Below are positions 1-12,334 of a stretch of DNA of 64,000 bases, piece by piece (the first letter of the stretch is position 1; the number at the start of each line of letters is the position of its first letter). The stretch covers positions 22,284,484 to 22,348,483 of the forward strand of contig OU342804.1 of the NCBI GenBank assembly GCA_910591455.2, written 5' to 3'. The translations under genes were made by a program, and so were the position numbers. The notes beneath the pieces are model-generated. The model saw only the letters and a list, made by a program, of their open reading frames with translations, was not told where the DNA came from and did not search any database. Source of the DNA: Pholis gunnellus (taxonomy: Eukaryota > Chordata > Actinopteri > Perciformes > Pholidae).

Positions 1-2317
1 TTTTTTATTATGGAGCGAGACTCATCCAATAATGTCTGTCAGGGGCTAACAGAGAAAAAGCACAGGAAGCCAAAAGCTTCCAGTCACAATGCCAAGTAAG
101 GAAGCCACAGGTGAGTTTTACTGATGGCATGGGTCCTAAACACTAAACTTCAAAAAGTTACAGTCATTTGGATAACAGCGACAACACATCCGGCACAATG
201 ACTGCTTTTGTTTACAAAAGAATGTTTTCTCAAGTGAAATAAAAAGACAAACTGGATCTTTCATAAACAAGCTTGTGCTACTCAAACGCAGACACACATC
301 GGAGCACCAGGGTTCACTCTTGATGAACTTCATCAAAGGCTCCAAAAATGTTCCACCCTCTTTACAGTGACAATCAGTCTGAGAAGGGCAATGGGAGCAT
401 ATCTAACACAGTCAATCTGTGGGCTTCTTGAAGCACACATAAACCCCGTTTCACAGTGATTGTGTGGCTCCTCCCACAGCGACAACACAAGTCTGTCAAC
501 AGAGACACGGCCACGGCCTTTTACACAACATCAGTGACTGCATCACCAATAAAACATCACTTTACTGGCAAGTGGAAACTTCCTTGTGGTCATTCTCACG
601 TTGTCAAACCAGCCGAGGGGGAAATAATTAAACTAACACTTGTACCCAGTAAAGATGCATTGAAACAGAATAAAGAGGTTAGAGACCACTGAAGTCATTT
701 GTCAAACTGAATAAATTAGATGAAAAGAAAGCCGCAGCTCACTATGTCAGAAACAGATCTGAAGGAGCAAATGTGATTTTTAGACTTTAAACTGACATAA
801 ATAAAAGGAGGAGTTTTATTTGGTTATTTGAACTGCTTGAGTGGTTCTTTGTTATTTTAGGAGTTTGTAGATTATGAGCAAGATAAAATGAAAATCTACA
901 AAGTGCCTTTATCCGTCTGTGCGTAGAAACACTTCCACTGAAACACAAATACAGTTTTACATTCAACTTTACCACATTCACAAATAGAAGTATTACTAAT
1001 GTACAGAGATGCAGAGGCACAGTACTGGTAGATTCAATCTTTTGATTCGTTTCTGAACGATGTAAACAAAGTAAAAACCCAAGATACAGTATCATCTCCA
1101 TCAGCATTAGGACAGTGATGTGTGTTTTTAATTATCTTGGCTCTATTTCAGCAAACTGTTTTTCAGAAGAAAATAACTGAGGTTAAAACTGCTGCGTTTC
1201 AGTTTTAAAAAGGTATTTAAAGTATTCCCATCGATGGCGGGTGAACAGTGGAAATGGTCGACGCTTAACTTTCATTGGAGTGCTGAAAAAAAGATGAGAC
1301 CAGCTCAACTTTGATTTGTAGCGCATCACGCCCATCATGCAGCAGCAAGTGTGAGGCGTCAGTTTGTAGCTTCCATTGAAAACTACTTGTAGCCTCGTAG
1401 TGTGAACATAGCATAATACATTTTATAGTACATGGTACTCAGACTGTGCTGTAACCTTTAAACACGATAGTGATCAAATAAGACCCAGGTGTAATCACCA
1501 CAACATCTTTTTTTAACTCTGAGATGCTTTGATTCTTGTAATGTAGAAACCTAACAAGCCCACTACCTACAACTCCAAAACAAAAAGCAGCCTGTGCTTT
1601 ATTCTGAACCCCCACCCCCCCCCTCTCCAAAAGGCACCAGCAATCCTGGGAAATGTGCTTTCAATTACCAGCCTAAAGACTACAGGAGGAGAGGGGGGAA
1701 AAAAATGTCTGCCTGATTTATTTAGTGCTCAGCGCAAGTTCTTCTCACCATCCACTCACTGAATCCATCGAGAAAACACTTCATCTCCTATCTCGGGCTG
1801 GAATGGCCAAAGGTCTGCACGCTGACACAAATAACCTCCTCTGGGTCTCAACAAACCTCGAGACCCGAGTGATACTGATGGATTGGACACTTTGACAAAA
1901 CAGTTTGCCATAAGTGGGCAACGTCACGTGTAACTGCTGATTAATTAACAAACTACAAACAAACAAAACATGCTCAGAGGAAAACAGGCAACCAATGTCA
2001 GCTTGACTGTCAGCCTATTACTCCTGAAAGACAAACATCAATGAACAGCCCTCAGAGCGCTGCATGTCCACACCAACGCAACCTGATTGTAACTGCCATC
2101 GCTCTAAACTTAGCCTTTCAGTGGATCTACTTATACTGGGATACTTGTAGACATTTGACAGATGCAAAGACACCATTGTGCATCCACACACATGCTCACA
2201 TGGCCACGCCTCTACCCCACAGACTCTAGATCAGACCGTACTGATTAACAACTCCTGAGAGATGGTCGCCCAGCCAAGCTGTCTGCAGCCACAAACTCCC
2301 ACAACCACAGGGATGCT

Positions 2318-2358
<41 letters not shown>

Positions 2359-2784
2359 TCTTCACATCCAGCATACTCTCTACAAACGCATGACTCAGAC
2401 ACACAGGAACTTATTTTTCACCACAACGGAGGCATCCTCCTAGAGCAGAACTGCTGACACAAACTGGCTGCCTCAGAGCTAGCTGGGTGAACACCAAACT
2501 GTGAAGCGCAGCATGTGTGGCGCTTCAGAAAGACTGAAGGCATCTTCTGTCACTCTTCCACAGAGGCTTCGATTTACAAGGCACAGGAGAGCGGGGAAGC
2601 TTATGTGGCACTGGGAGCGTCTGTACGGTGAAAGCTCCATCCTGGATGGGTTTCACTCACATGTCTGCAGTAAAAGAAAGTCTTCTAGGAATGGAGGGTT
2701 AGGATATAATAGTCTTGCTCCATGGCTTATGGTTATAAATACTTGCAAAAAGCACATGAACATCAGGTCCACACAGTTACATAC
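1..2784 (-). other. ext2: ext2 intron 8 (partial)
   Basis: This stretch lies downstream of the last visible ext2 exon. It holds no frame resembling the GT64 half of EXT2 and no recognisable other gene. It contains a (CA)n tract near 2320. The next ext2 exon should lie beyond the left edge. Confidence 0.6.
2320..2356. repeat. (CA)n microsatellite
   Basis: About 18 uninterrupted CA units inside an ext2 intron. Confidence 0.95.
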
Positions 2785-5700
2785 CACCACGGGAGGATTG
2801 TTCCACTGCTCATAAGTTCGTGCAGCATAGGGGTAGATGCGGTCATTGATGATCTGGAGCGTTGTCAAGCCAATAGCCTTCATGGAGCTGAAGTAGGCTT
2901 CCCAGAACCAGCGGGCCTATGGACAAATGAAGTAGACTTTAGTACCCATAAAGAGAAAAACGTGCAGGATAAAAGAGCGACCACAAAACATGCGACGAGG
3001 CTCCACATTGCACTACACATTTAAAATGTATTAAAGTATCTTTAGTGATCTAAAGAATGCAGAATTAAGATATTTGCATTGATTGATATAAAAACACATT
3101 TTGAAAATGGGCTGCATCCAGGTGAAAACTTAATTGTTTCTAGAATTAGTCACCATAATGGAAATGGAAATGAAAAAGTTATTATTTCTTAAATTATATG
3201 ATCAATTATTAGTAATAATTAAGGTGGACTACAGTAATTGACCGTAAGGGCAGAATGAGTAGGATTTCTAGGTTGCGGTTTGTAAACAACATTGAAAGTT
3301 GGGCCCTCCGTCGCGGGTCAATGACACCAGAAGAGCACCAGCAAGATTCACTTTCATTTCGGAACGAACTTTGTCCACACGGCATTCCGACTCGCTATAT
3401 ATGCATTATTTCGACAGTGTACACCAATTTTCGTAGCTTCCTCTTGGATGCGTGCTTATGATCTGGCACCTGGTCGGAAAATGTTTTTATTAGAGGTTGA
3501 CGCCCAGAAACGTCCCGAAGACAGCAAAATAAGAAAATACAGGCACAGGGCACGGCCTCAGCAGATACAGACACAAATGATTGAGAGGTATTATTTTTGG
3601 TATTAGTCAGCTTTTTTTTGGAAAAATCCTACATTCTACCTTTAACTTGCATAAAATAGTATTTCATGAAACTGGTGATATGTTGTTAATACTTCAGTCA
3701 CTCATTTTACGCTGTGGAGTACAGTCACATGTCAGAAGATAACACCTGTGTGAAGTCAGAGCTGTAAAATCCAGATTCCCCCCCGGTCCAAGTCTTTAAA
3801 GACAATGCTGTGGCCCTCTCCAGCCTCCTGACCTCCAACAAGTCTTCTTCTGAAGCTCTCTACAAACTCTTTGGACTGTGCCTGTTTGGTTTCAGCAGAT
3901 CTCTGATGTGAAAAGCAGACTTTAATGATAACTGAACTCTTAACCCATATGTTAACGTTATCACATTGGCCGCTGGAATACTCAACTCCAACCGCCCTCA
4001 TTCAAGGTTCACTTTATGGTTTATTCAGACTGCAATGATAAAAAATAATACCTGGATATTGAATTTGTATATTTAGAATGTTTTTATGACTGGGTCAAAG
4101 AGAAATCAATGGCAAATCCATGGGGTTCATGAAATCTTTCACTTTTTATACCATAAAACAAATCAATTTAGAGTAGTGCTACTGACCATGACATACGCGT
4201 CTAGCCCCCGTGCCTCCTGTTATAGTTAGAAACTTCAAGGGACAGCTCAGAGCCCTATAAGAGTTAATGACGCTTCAAACAACACTGTCTCCTGCCATGA
4301 GGCCCCGTATTACACTGACCTGACTCCACCCCACCAGCTCCTCAATGACCCACAGTTCTGGAGCAGAGGATGTGAATATGTAAGTATGTGTGTGTAAAGC
4401 ACAATGAAACAGCATGTATTATTGTGCCCCAAAGACCATCCTTAGTGGCACATGAACATGTGACCGTTGCCGAAATCTCCCAGGTGTAAGTGTAAGAACT
4501 GGAGCTGTACAACAACACAAAAACAGCATTTATTTTTATAGAGGGGGGTGAGAAGAATCCAAAAAGACTTTCTCATCTCAGGGGAGAATCCCAACGACCC
4601 ATAAATCAACCAGTGATGAAAGTTTCTTTTCCGACTGGGGGGGAGGCAGAAAGCAAACTGCGCTGGCCCAAAGGCCCAGAGCACCACCTTCCACCCTCTC
4701 CCAGCGCCTGCAGGAATTTTTATGAGCATGGAAGAAGAGACAGCATTGCGAGAGAGGAAGAGAACCCTTTTACTCCATCTTCCATTTGCAGCATCCAGCC
4801 TAGAGTCTACACTTTTGTTCTACTGACGAATAAAGATGTGTGGCCGCAAATATAGCAACTCTGACCAAGTCCATCCATGAATTAACACAAAGTTATTCCA
4901 CCAATCAAAAGGAAATTATGGGTAAAGCAAACTGTAATTATAAACCTGCTGCAGATATTGAGAAATATTGCACACAAACCCAAGAGTGAGGTCCAACAGA
5001 TATTCCTCTGCAAGTCAAACGAAACAGAGGTCCGATGTAACGCTTGGTTAAACCCGAAATTATCTTCTCATTTCCTCCTAGTTTAGCGAGTACCCCAGCA
5101 GCTTCCACTCCTTTGTTGTTTAAAATCATTAAAATAAAAAGGTCAAAGAGATGATCAAAAACTAAGTTCATATTACAGTAGTCTGCATCGCTTTGTTTAA
5201 CTCGGAGGAAGTTGTCAAGTGCCTGACAGATGATTGCACCTACAGACCTGAATTGGCAACCAGTGAGCTGTGGACAGAGCCAGGTAATCATTAGTTTTTC
5301 TGACATAATCAAAAACAGCAGTGAAACCAAATCTGTTTCAATCATGTGAGCCGCTCACTGGGAATATTGGTTTGCTCCAGATTTATTAGCACTTTACTTT
5401 TAACTGTGATCAAAACTTCTCTAAACTCACATACAAGACCTGTGAACAATAATAACCTGGTCTCCCAGGTGTAAATCCGTCCTCATTAGAAGGGCTAGGA
5501 TATAAACTAGCAGGACGTTGGGTCCATGGGGGTCCAGGACCGTGACTGAAGAGCACTGCTTCAGCAGCAGCTTTCATGTGGAAATACAGTGTCAGTGCTA
5601 GTTAGAGCCATGATGAGTAACCCAATGACAGGGTGGGACATAGTCACTGAATGTACTCAATACTTAAACTAATTGTAATAAAGTGAAATTTGTAGGTACT

Positions 5701-8700
5701 TGTACTTTACTTATACTACTCTACATCACAGAGCAAATGTTCTTTTTACTTTATTTGACAGCTTTAGTACAAAATAGAACTAATATTGATTGAACAACAA
5801 TCAACTAATAAATTACATCTTGTTATAGATTACCTAGCAGTAAAGTAAAACTAGCTCTACTTTTACCAGCTAAAGAATTGGTGATGCTTACATATTAATG
5901 TGTCAATAATATAATACTTATTATTCTGAAATGGGCTTTTCTGCATGATGGGTACTTTTACTTTTGGTACTTTAAAAAGATCTATAACACAAGATTAGGA
6001 GCTATTCGATTGCCTCTCAATAGCTCTCAACATGGTGAAAACCTGAGCCGGTAGCTCACAGCTAACAGCGCTCACAGTACAAACTACAGCAAAAGTGCTG
6101 ACAGAGCTAACAGTGTTAACATGGGGGGGGGGACCGGAGGCTGGGTGCTACACTTCCAGAAAACGCTGTAACCACCACATGAGATACCTTCTGCAGTGCG
6201 TGCAACAAAGAGGCACCCCATAGGACTGTTTACACTTTAGAGCGTCCTGACATGCTCTACAGTATAAATCAGCTGCAGTCAGTGTACTGTTCTGCTGGGA
6301 GAATACAAAGAAGTTTGGAAGACAGGCAGGATCAACAGACTGAAAGAAAAAGCTGGTTGAAGCTCAACACCAAGGTGGTAGCAGAGGAACAGTTTAGGAT
6401 TAAGTTGAACCCATTTTATAGATGCTAATTCAATAAACTAACCTGTGTTAATCTAATAAAGATTTGTATTGTGTGTGTCTTATTTTGAGGATATGGCCTA
6501 AACGAGGCTCATGGAAGTCAGAACACAAACACGAGCTCAGTCGTCTCACTGGAGCACGGTCAACATCTCACAGCTGTTTAGTATGTGGCCTTTTAAAATG
6601 TGACCTAAATGGATGCTATTACATCATCTCAAAGTTGACAATGAGTTTTGCTGACTACTGATGGTCTGTCACAATGTGTCCTGTTCCTGCAGGATGGACT
6701 GAAACTGCACTCATTACATATAAATATTTGAGTGAATTAAAAACACACTTAAGACTTTACATTTTGTTGATACCACAAGTTCCTCCGCCTCCAACTCTTA
6801 AGAGGAGAAACTACAATTTTTAAGAAAACCTTAAACTATACTAAACAAACTATTATATGGGTTTTCCTTTCATCAAGTGTGCGTAGTGTATTCCTCGTTT
6901 TACATTTGCAATCACAAAAGTTGGACCACATGGGAACACAGACGGACACATCATGAAAGCAAAGGTTGCTGAGCCCTCTGTTGGCAAAACTAGTGAAATA
7001 CATCAGCTCAACAACATAAATCGATGTTTAAGCTTTTCTATCTGCTTTAGGAAATCAGGCTCTCAGCAAGCATCACAATGTTTTCTCACAGAGACGAGAA
7101 CTTAAATGAACCCATCCAACAGGGACGGTGGGGAGTACATCAGCCACTGAATGGTTACAACACTACAGAACATACATCCTTGCTGAGATGAACTCTACTA
7201 AAGTGCCAAATACATCAGATACAACGTCCATTCAGAAATACGTTTCTGTTCCTGCAGTTTTTTCTAGAAGACACTGTTTAGAGAATGTTTTGATCCCCAT
7301 TGTTCCCATAATCTTCAACCATTGTTTACTCTAGGTAAAAATGAATCATATGATTATTCTTTTTTTAAATAATCATCAATGTGACCGACAGGACATCAAA
7401 TGCTTTTAGTGTGGTTTGAGAGTGTAAATCCGATATTGTGGTATACCATTAGTTTCACTAAGTAAATAGTCAAATTACTTCTGCGGAGAAACCAATTCAA
7501 TCCATCTGCAGATCATCGGAGCAGCCTGAGGAGTACCGGATGACAGTATCAGGCCAATGCTACCAAGTTAGCCGAGTGAGCTTGTTTGGCGTAATCCAAC
7601 CCCGAGCTCGTCTCTGAGCCCTGGGCCCACAACGTCTGTTTGGCCAGTGTAATTAGTAAATGGACTAGAGTTGATACAAGGGAATGAGGAGCAGCTGAAC
7701 TGCTACACTTCTCTCACTTTTGTATATTGTGGCTCAATGCAGATATCAAATGGAACGAGAACGTGAGCTGTCTTCACTACATTTCACTCGAGCTAAAATC
7801 AACACAGTTGAGTCGTCTGAAAGCTTTTTAAAATCTAGACTGAGCAAAGGAGGAAATTCAAACTTACCAAAAGTAAGGGTGGCATCCAAATTTCTGTCTT
7901 TTGCACATCACATACAATTGTATTTTGGTTTCCACTGACTTGCTTGTTTGGTAAATGTGTAGGCATATCTCACACATGACATGCACGTGGTCTAACCCCA
8001 GTGGCAGCACCTCCGACCACAACGTCAGTCTGAGTTCTCAAAAGAAAACTAAATGTGAGGCACTTTAAGAATGTTTTGTTAGGAGACTAAATTACCTGTC
8101 TCTGCATCTCTTCGACTTGTCTGTGAGGAATACTCTTTAGGATGGTGTACATCTCTGATAGCTTCTCCTCTGGAATAACCACAGATGCCCTGTGCAGAAA
8201 CAGAAACATTACGTTTGTGAACCGAAAACGGCCGACTGTCAAATTAGTTTTTCCGACTGTTCGGTGACTTGCCTTTTCCAGTCGAGTACTACAGAGAATG
8301 GCAGAATGTACGAGTCGGCAAGGATGACGGGAACACAGCCAGCTTGCAGCACATCACTCAGGGCGGCCTGTCCCAAACGCGCCCCCCGCAAAACCACACA
8401 GAATGAAGACTCCTGTGGAGACACATTGGGAGCAACTCCTTAATAGGACATGTGATTTTGCATTGTACATACAAACTAAAACCAGGCTCTATTGACTCAT
8501 TTTCACAGCTGGAGATGTGTTCTAGAACAAAAGAACATTTTAGAAACTTGAACTGCATTAGTTTGAGTTCCTGGGTTGTAATTTCTACCTCCCAAAAAGT
8601 TTGTAATCCCAAGAAAACACGTATTGAAGGCCCGGGAATTAGGTTACGTGGAACTGTAGTACTCATCGTTACTGAGTGGTAAAACAGCCTCCCGGTAAAC

Positions 8701-11407
8701 AGACTGCTCAAACATCTATGCAGCATCGATTCTGTCTATAACAAGCCCTGGTTGTTGGTGGCTGACTTTCTGTGTAGTGCATCTTGACACTGTATGACAT
8801 GGTTTTAATGCAGTCGTGCTTCCCACCTGCAGGATCTGTGGGTAGTCATACACCTGCCCCTTGCAGCAGCGTTTCCGTCCAGAGGCGGCCCCCTGAGAGA
8901 GGTTGCTACACTTGTCCAGGAGGAGCAGTGCTTCTCCGTTTTCTTCCTTCAAGCGCTCCAGCTCAGCACGGTACTCTCGGTGGATAGCCGTTTGAGAAGA
9001 CAGAATGAAGTAGCGCCGCGGCCTGGGGGAGTGGAGACAGGAGATATGCAGCTGGTTATACTACTTTCCTTTGGTGACATTAAATGACTCCTTGATCAAG
9101 AGTGTTGAGAACCACAATTACTTTATTCTATTTAGACATCTCTTCTAAATATCAGAGATCATTATGTTCCCTTTGAGCACTTTCTGTACAGAGGTTGTTG
9201 ATGGATAACTTGAGTGAAGTGACTGTGATCTGGTCATGATGCGCTACACAAATGGGATAATAAGAGTTGATGTGTGAGATGTGCTCACCCTGGTTGTCTC
9301 TCAGGCAGCTCTACATCCGCAGACAGGGGGCTGTACACTGGAATGCTGACATCATAACCTTGTCTGTAGGTCCATGTAGAGAAACCGCCTCCAGCCAGCA
9401 GCGCTCTGAAACAAATGATTGTAACAATGCTTCAACACTCTGGGGATTTCAACAGACATGACCTGCATGAACATCATTTAAAACACAAACTCATGCATTC
9501 GTTCATTTGCTTCCTGTGACAACTTTTGCAAACAGCAATGCTAATGTGAGACATGAAGTGGCCTCAGACAAGGCCCAGTGCCCCGGTTAATATATGCAAT
9601 GTAGTCCACTTGGTGATGAAGTGTACTTTGGATTCTGGTCTATTCTCAGGCACGGTGAACATAAAGTGGAAACACACCGTCAGTCACACACCTGGTTCTG
9701 ATGAGGCTCCATACCAAATTGACTCCAGCTGAATGAGCCGAGGAAATTCCTTACAGCTAAAGATAAGTGTTCATTGCCTCAAGGATGTTTTAAAAACCCA
9801 ACCATCACTATAGCCTACAGGAAATCGTGAGACACATGAGATCTTCGCTGGCAAATACAACCAGATTTGAAGCATCTCCTCGGGGTCCCTTGAGAATATG
9901 TTATATCTTTCATTTCACTTCATAAATGACTGCATTTAAAATGCTACCTAAACTTATAAATAAATCCATTGTAGTTTGAAAATGAATGTATTACAACCAG
10001 GAAACAAAGAGTTATCCTTTGATTTCTACCTACAAGAGGGAGAATCCTGAAAACGTGAATCTTGTAACATGTACTTTTAGATCATTTTTAAGCTTTCAAT
10101 GTTTGAATTGACTGTAGTACTATATCAGCTGATGGCACTTTTTGGGTTAATAAAATGTACGCAAACCTATCCTTTAAATAATCCCAAAACATGACTTTTG
10201 TTGAACATATTTCCAATAATTTTCATCCAGATTACGATGTGAACACATTCTACAATATTAAGGTGGCTTTCAAGGTGTACGGTAGCTACCTGTCTCTGGG
10301 AACATCCAAAGCAGTATTGTAGTCTGGAGGCCCGCCGGGTAACATGTTGAAAAGTAGGTGATTCATCCCTTTGTCCCATCTACCAAAACATACACAAGAT
10401 TAGTGCTGGAGGAATACATTAACTATCAGATTATTTAAATAGAAAGTTAAATTAGTGTTTTAAGCCATTATCAAACAGTCACATTTTATTGCACTTTTTG
10501 TTAAAAACATTCTAGATTGTTGGTCAGAAAAGAGAAACATTGAAACATCACTTTAGGCGTTTGTGAAATTTCTCTCTAATCTTCAAAAATGTTAAATTTC
10601 CATCTCACTCAATATACAATGTGAAGTGACCGAGAATACATCTTTAAGGGATTAAAATGCTACATTTGAGATTCAACACCAGTGACAACAACACAGATAT
10701 TCAAGTAATTTGACAGTAAGAGGTTCATAAAAAGAGCTAGCAAAGGGCGAAAGAGAGAAACTCTACTTTTTTACCTGGGTAGCATTGCCAGAGCCTGGGC
10801 AGTCTCTCTGATACGCAGGGAGTTCTGGTTCAGCACATCAGTGGATGGGACAAAAAGACAAGCCCTGGTGACGTCGTCGGTATAAAAGTCACTGTCAGAG
10901 ATGGCACTGAGCAGGTCATTGTACTCTCGAGACAGTCCAGTGCTGCTGATGGGAACCCCCAATTCATCCACAAACTTCTGCAGAGGGTAGATGTACACCT
11001 ACAAAAAGCAACAATGGGGCATAATGAAATGATATGCTAACTTTGTGTAAGCTCAGTGATGTGAGGTTTTTTTTTTTTTAAGAGATGGTTACCTTGATTC
11101 TGTTTTTAGGATTGTAGCCACATCTGTACACGTCAAAACAGGTGTGCATGCGACAGCTGAGGTCCCCTCTCTCAGGAATCGGACTGGAGACGGGGAGGCG
11201 GACCAGAGGTGCGTCGTGAACACTGCGTTTATCAAGGGTCCAGTCAGCTGCGGACTCAATGGAGTGGGGCCAGAACTGAAACATCCCGGTGGCGATGAGT
11301 CCAAGCAGCACCACGGAGAAGAGCGTGATGTAATACATGCGGTGCTTGGTTTTCATCCGCGGGATAAGAGCAGGGCCCCGCGAGCTGTATTTCCCGGAGG
11401 CATACAT
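2785..11407 (-). CDS. ext2: exostosin-2 (heparan sulfate glucuronosyl/N-acetylglucosaminyl transferase), 5' part
   Basis: EXT2 pairs with EXT1 in the Golgi to polymerise heparan sulfate. The eight coding exons seen, high to low, are 11407-11093, 10998-10775, 10379-10290, 9405-9289, 9022-8827, 8412-8273, 8189-8096 and 2916-2785. Phases join without a break and give residues 1-436 of a family about 718 long. The start MYASGKYSSRGPALIPRMKT matches the vertebrate N-terminus. A signal-anchor helix follows (about residues 25-46), then the stem with CRMHTCFDVYRCG, then the GT47 exostosin domain with NMLPGGPPDYN, LDKCSNLS, FCVVLRGARLGQ and LADSYILPF. The last exon ends in YEQWNNPPVV. The GT64 domain is not in the window. 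All introns are GT-AG except the 83 bp intron 8190-8272, which starts with GC. Intron 2917-8095 is 5.2 kb. Identity is near certain; exon ends come from splice consensus. Confidence 0.95.
3249..3640. mobile_element. MITE-like element in ext2 intron 7
   Basis: The ends are imperfect inverted repeats: GGCAGAATGAGTAGGATTT on the left, and the reverse complement of aaaatcctacattctacc (GGTAGAATGTAGGATTTT) on the right. The interior is unlike the AT-rich intron around it. There is no transposase frame. A TAA lies beside each end and could be a 3 bp target duplication, as in PIF/Harbinger elements, but this is weak. Family not assigned. Confidence 0.45.
5630..5985. repeat. teleost interspersed repeat (ACTTTTACTTTTGGTACTTTA type)
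   Basis: The text from 'gtacttgtactttactt' through 'tttttactttatttgacagctttagt' to 'gggtacttttacttttggtactttaaa' follows a repeat I recall as very common in percomorph introns. Boundaries are approximate, and no target duplication was identified. It is non-coding. Confidence 0.5.
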
Positions 11408-11474
11408 GGCTGACGGACAGATCTCCTGATCAATGACAGCTTCTGTGCACCATGAAGTACAGTCTAACGTTACC
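11408..11474 (-). other. ext2: ext2 5'UTR part of the first coding exon
   Basis: On the minus strand the exon holding the ext2 ATG is preceded by an acceptor (ttctAG|GGTAACG) just above 11474. This leaves 67 bases of leader before the ATG. The acceptor is inferred from consensus only. Confidence 0.5.
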
Positions 11475-11844
11475 CTAGAACAAAAGGTAACGTTAAAAAA
11501 AAAGTTAGCTAGTTAGCTTAATTGTAATAGTATCAATATCTGCCAATGACAGCGAGCCACAATATTGTCCATAACGCGAGGGAAACATTTAACACATTGA
11601 TGAGATAACACTGACTTCATTGGTAATTGTCAAACAACAGCGAAGACACTAGTAGAGTGACTTAACGTAACTAGGAAGTTGACTTGGCTAACCGCAGCTA
11701 ACCTAGTAGCTAGCTGACACTAGCTAAATAAACCAGCTGTGTAAACATTCGTGCTAACTTGACTCAATAACATCAGCATAAATAATTAAACATATTAAAA
11801 CGACCACAGGAGAGGAAACTTCAAACGTTATATGTTTAACTCAC

Positions 11845-12050
11845 CGAGGCGCCTAACGGAACGGGGTGTTAACGTTCGGTCTTAATTCATGGCAACGGTT
11901 AGAAAACAGGCTACACTTGTAAATACAGTGCTAATGCTAACCTAGCATCAAGCTAACGTTGGTGCTACAGGAAATCTTTCAGCGGAATTAGGAAGTCACT
12001 CTTCTTCGCTTCTGACATGCACTTCAGTGACTCAGGAGGTAGATACTATG
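11845..12050 (-). promoter_or_regulatory. ext2: ext2 non-coding exon 1 and promoter
   Basis: A strong minus-strand donor (GCCTCG|GTGAGT) ends a probable non-coding first exon at 11845. The interval is richer in CpG than its surroundings, and copies of AACGTT lie in it and in the next intron. No TATA box is evident. The transcription start is not defined, but should lie between about 11,900 and 12,050, only about 300 bp from the inferred dagla 3' end. Confidence 0.5.
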
Positions 12051-12334
12051 CTTCCCTCTGGTGGGAGTGAAGGTATACCGACACAAGTTTTACCAATATA
12101 GTATTAGGCAGTACAATATTGTTTTTACTTGTCCTACACTTATACTTCATAGAAGGAGAAGTATTTGCATTAGTAGTAGCTTGTTAAGGAGAGAGCGAGA
12201 GAGAGAGAGAGCTAGCTGGTGGGCTCAACAGTAGATTTCCTTCTTATCAAAAACAATTCATAATAGTTAAATATAGCTCAGAACAACAGATGTACTCAGC
12301 AGTCCTAAAACACATTCGTAACATCTAAAGCACA

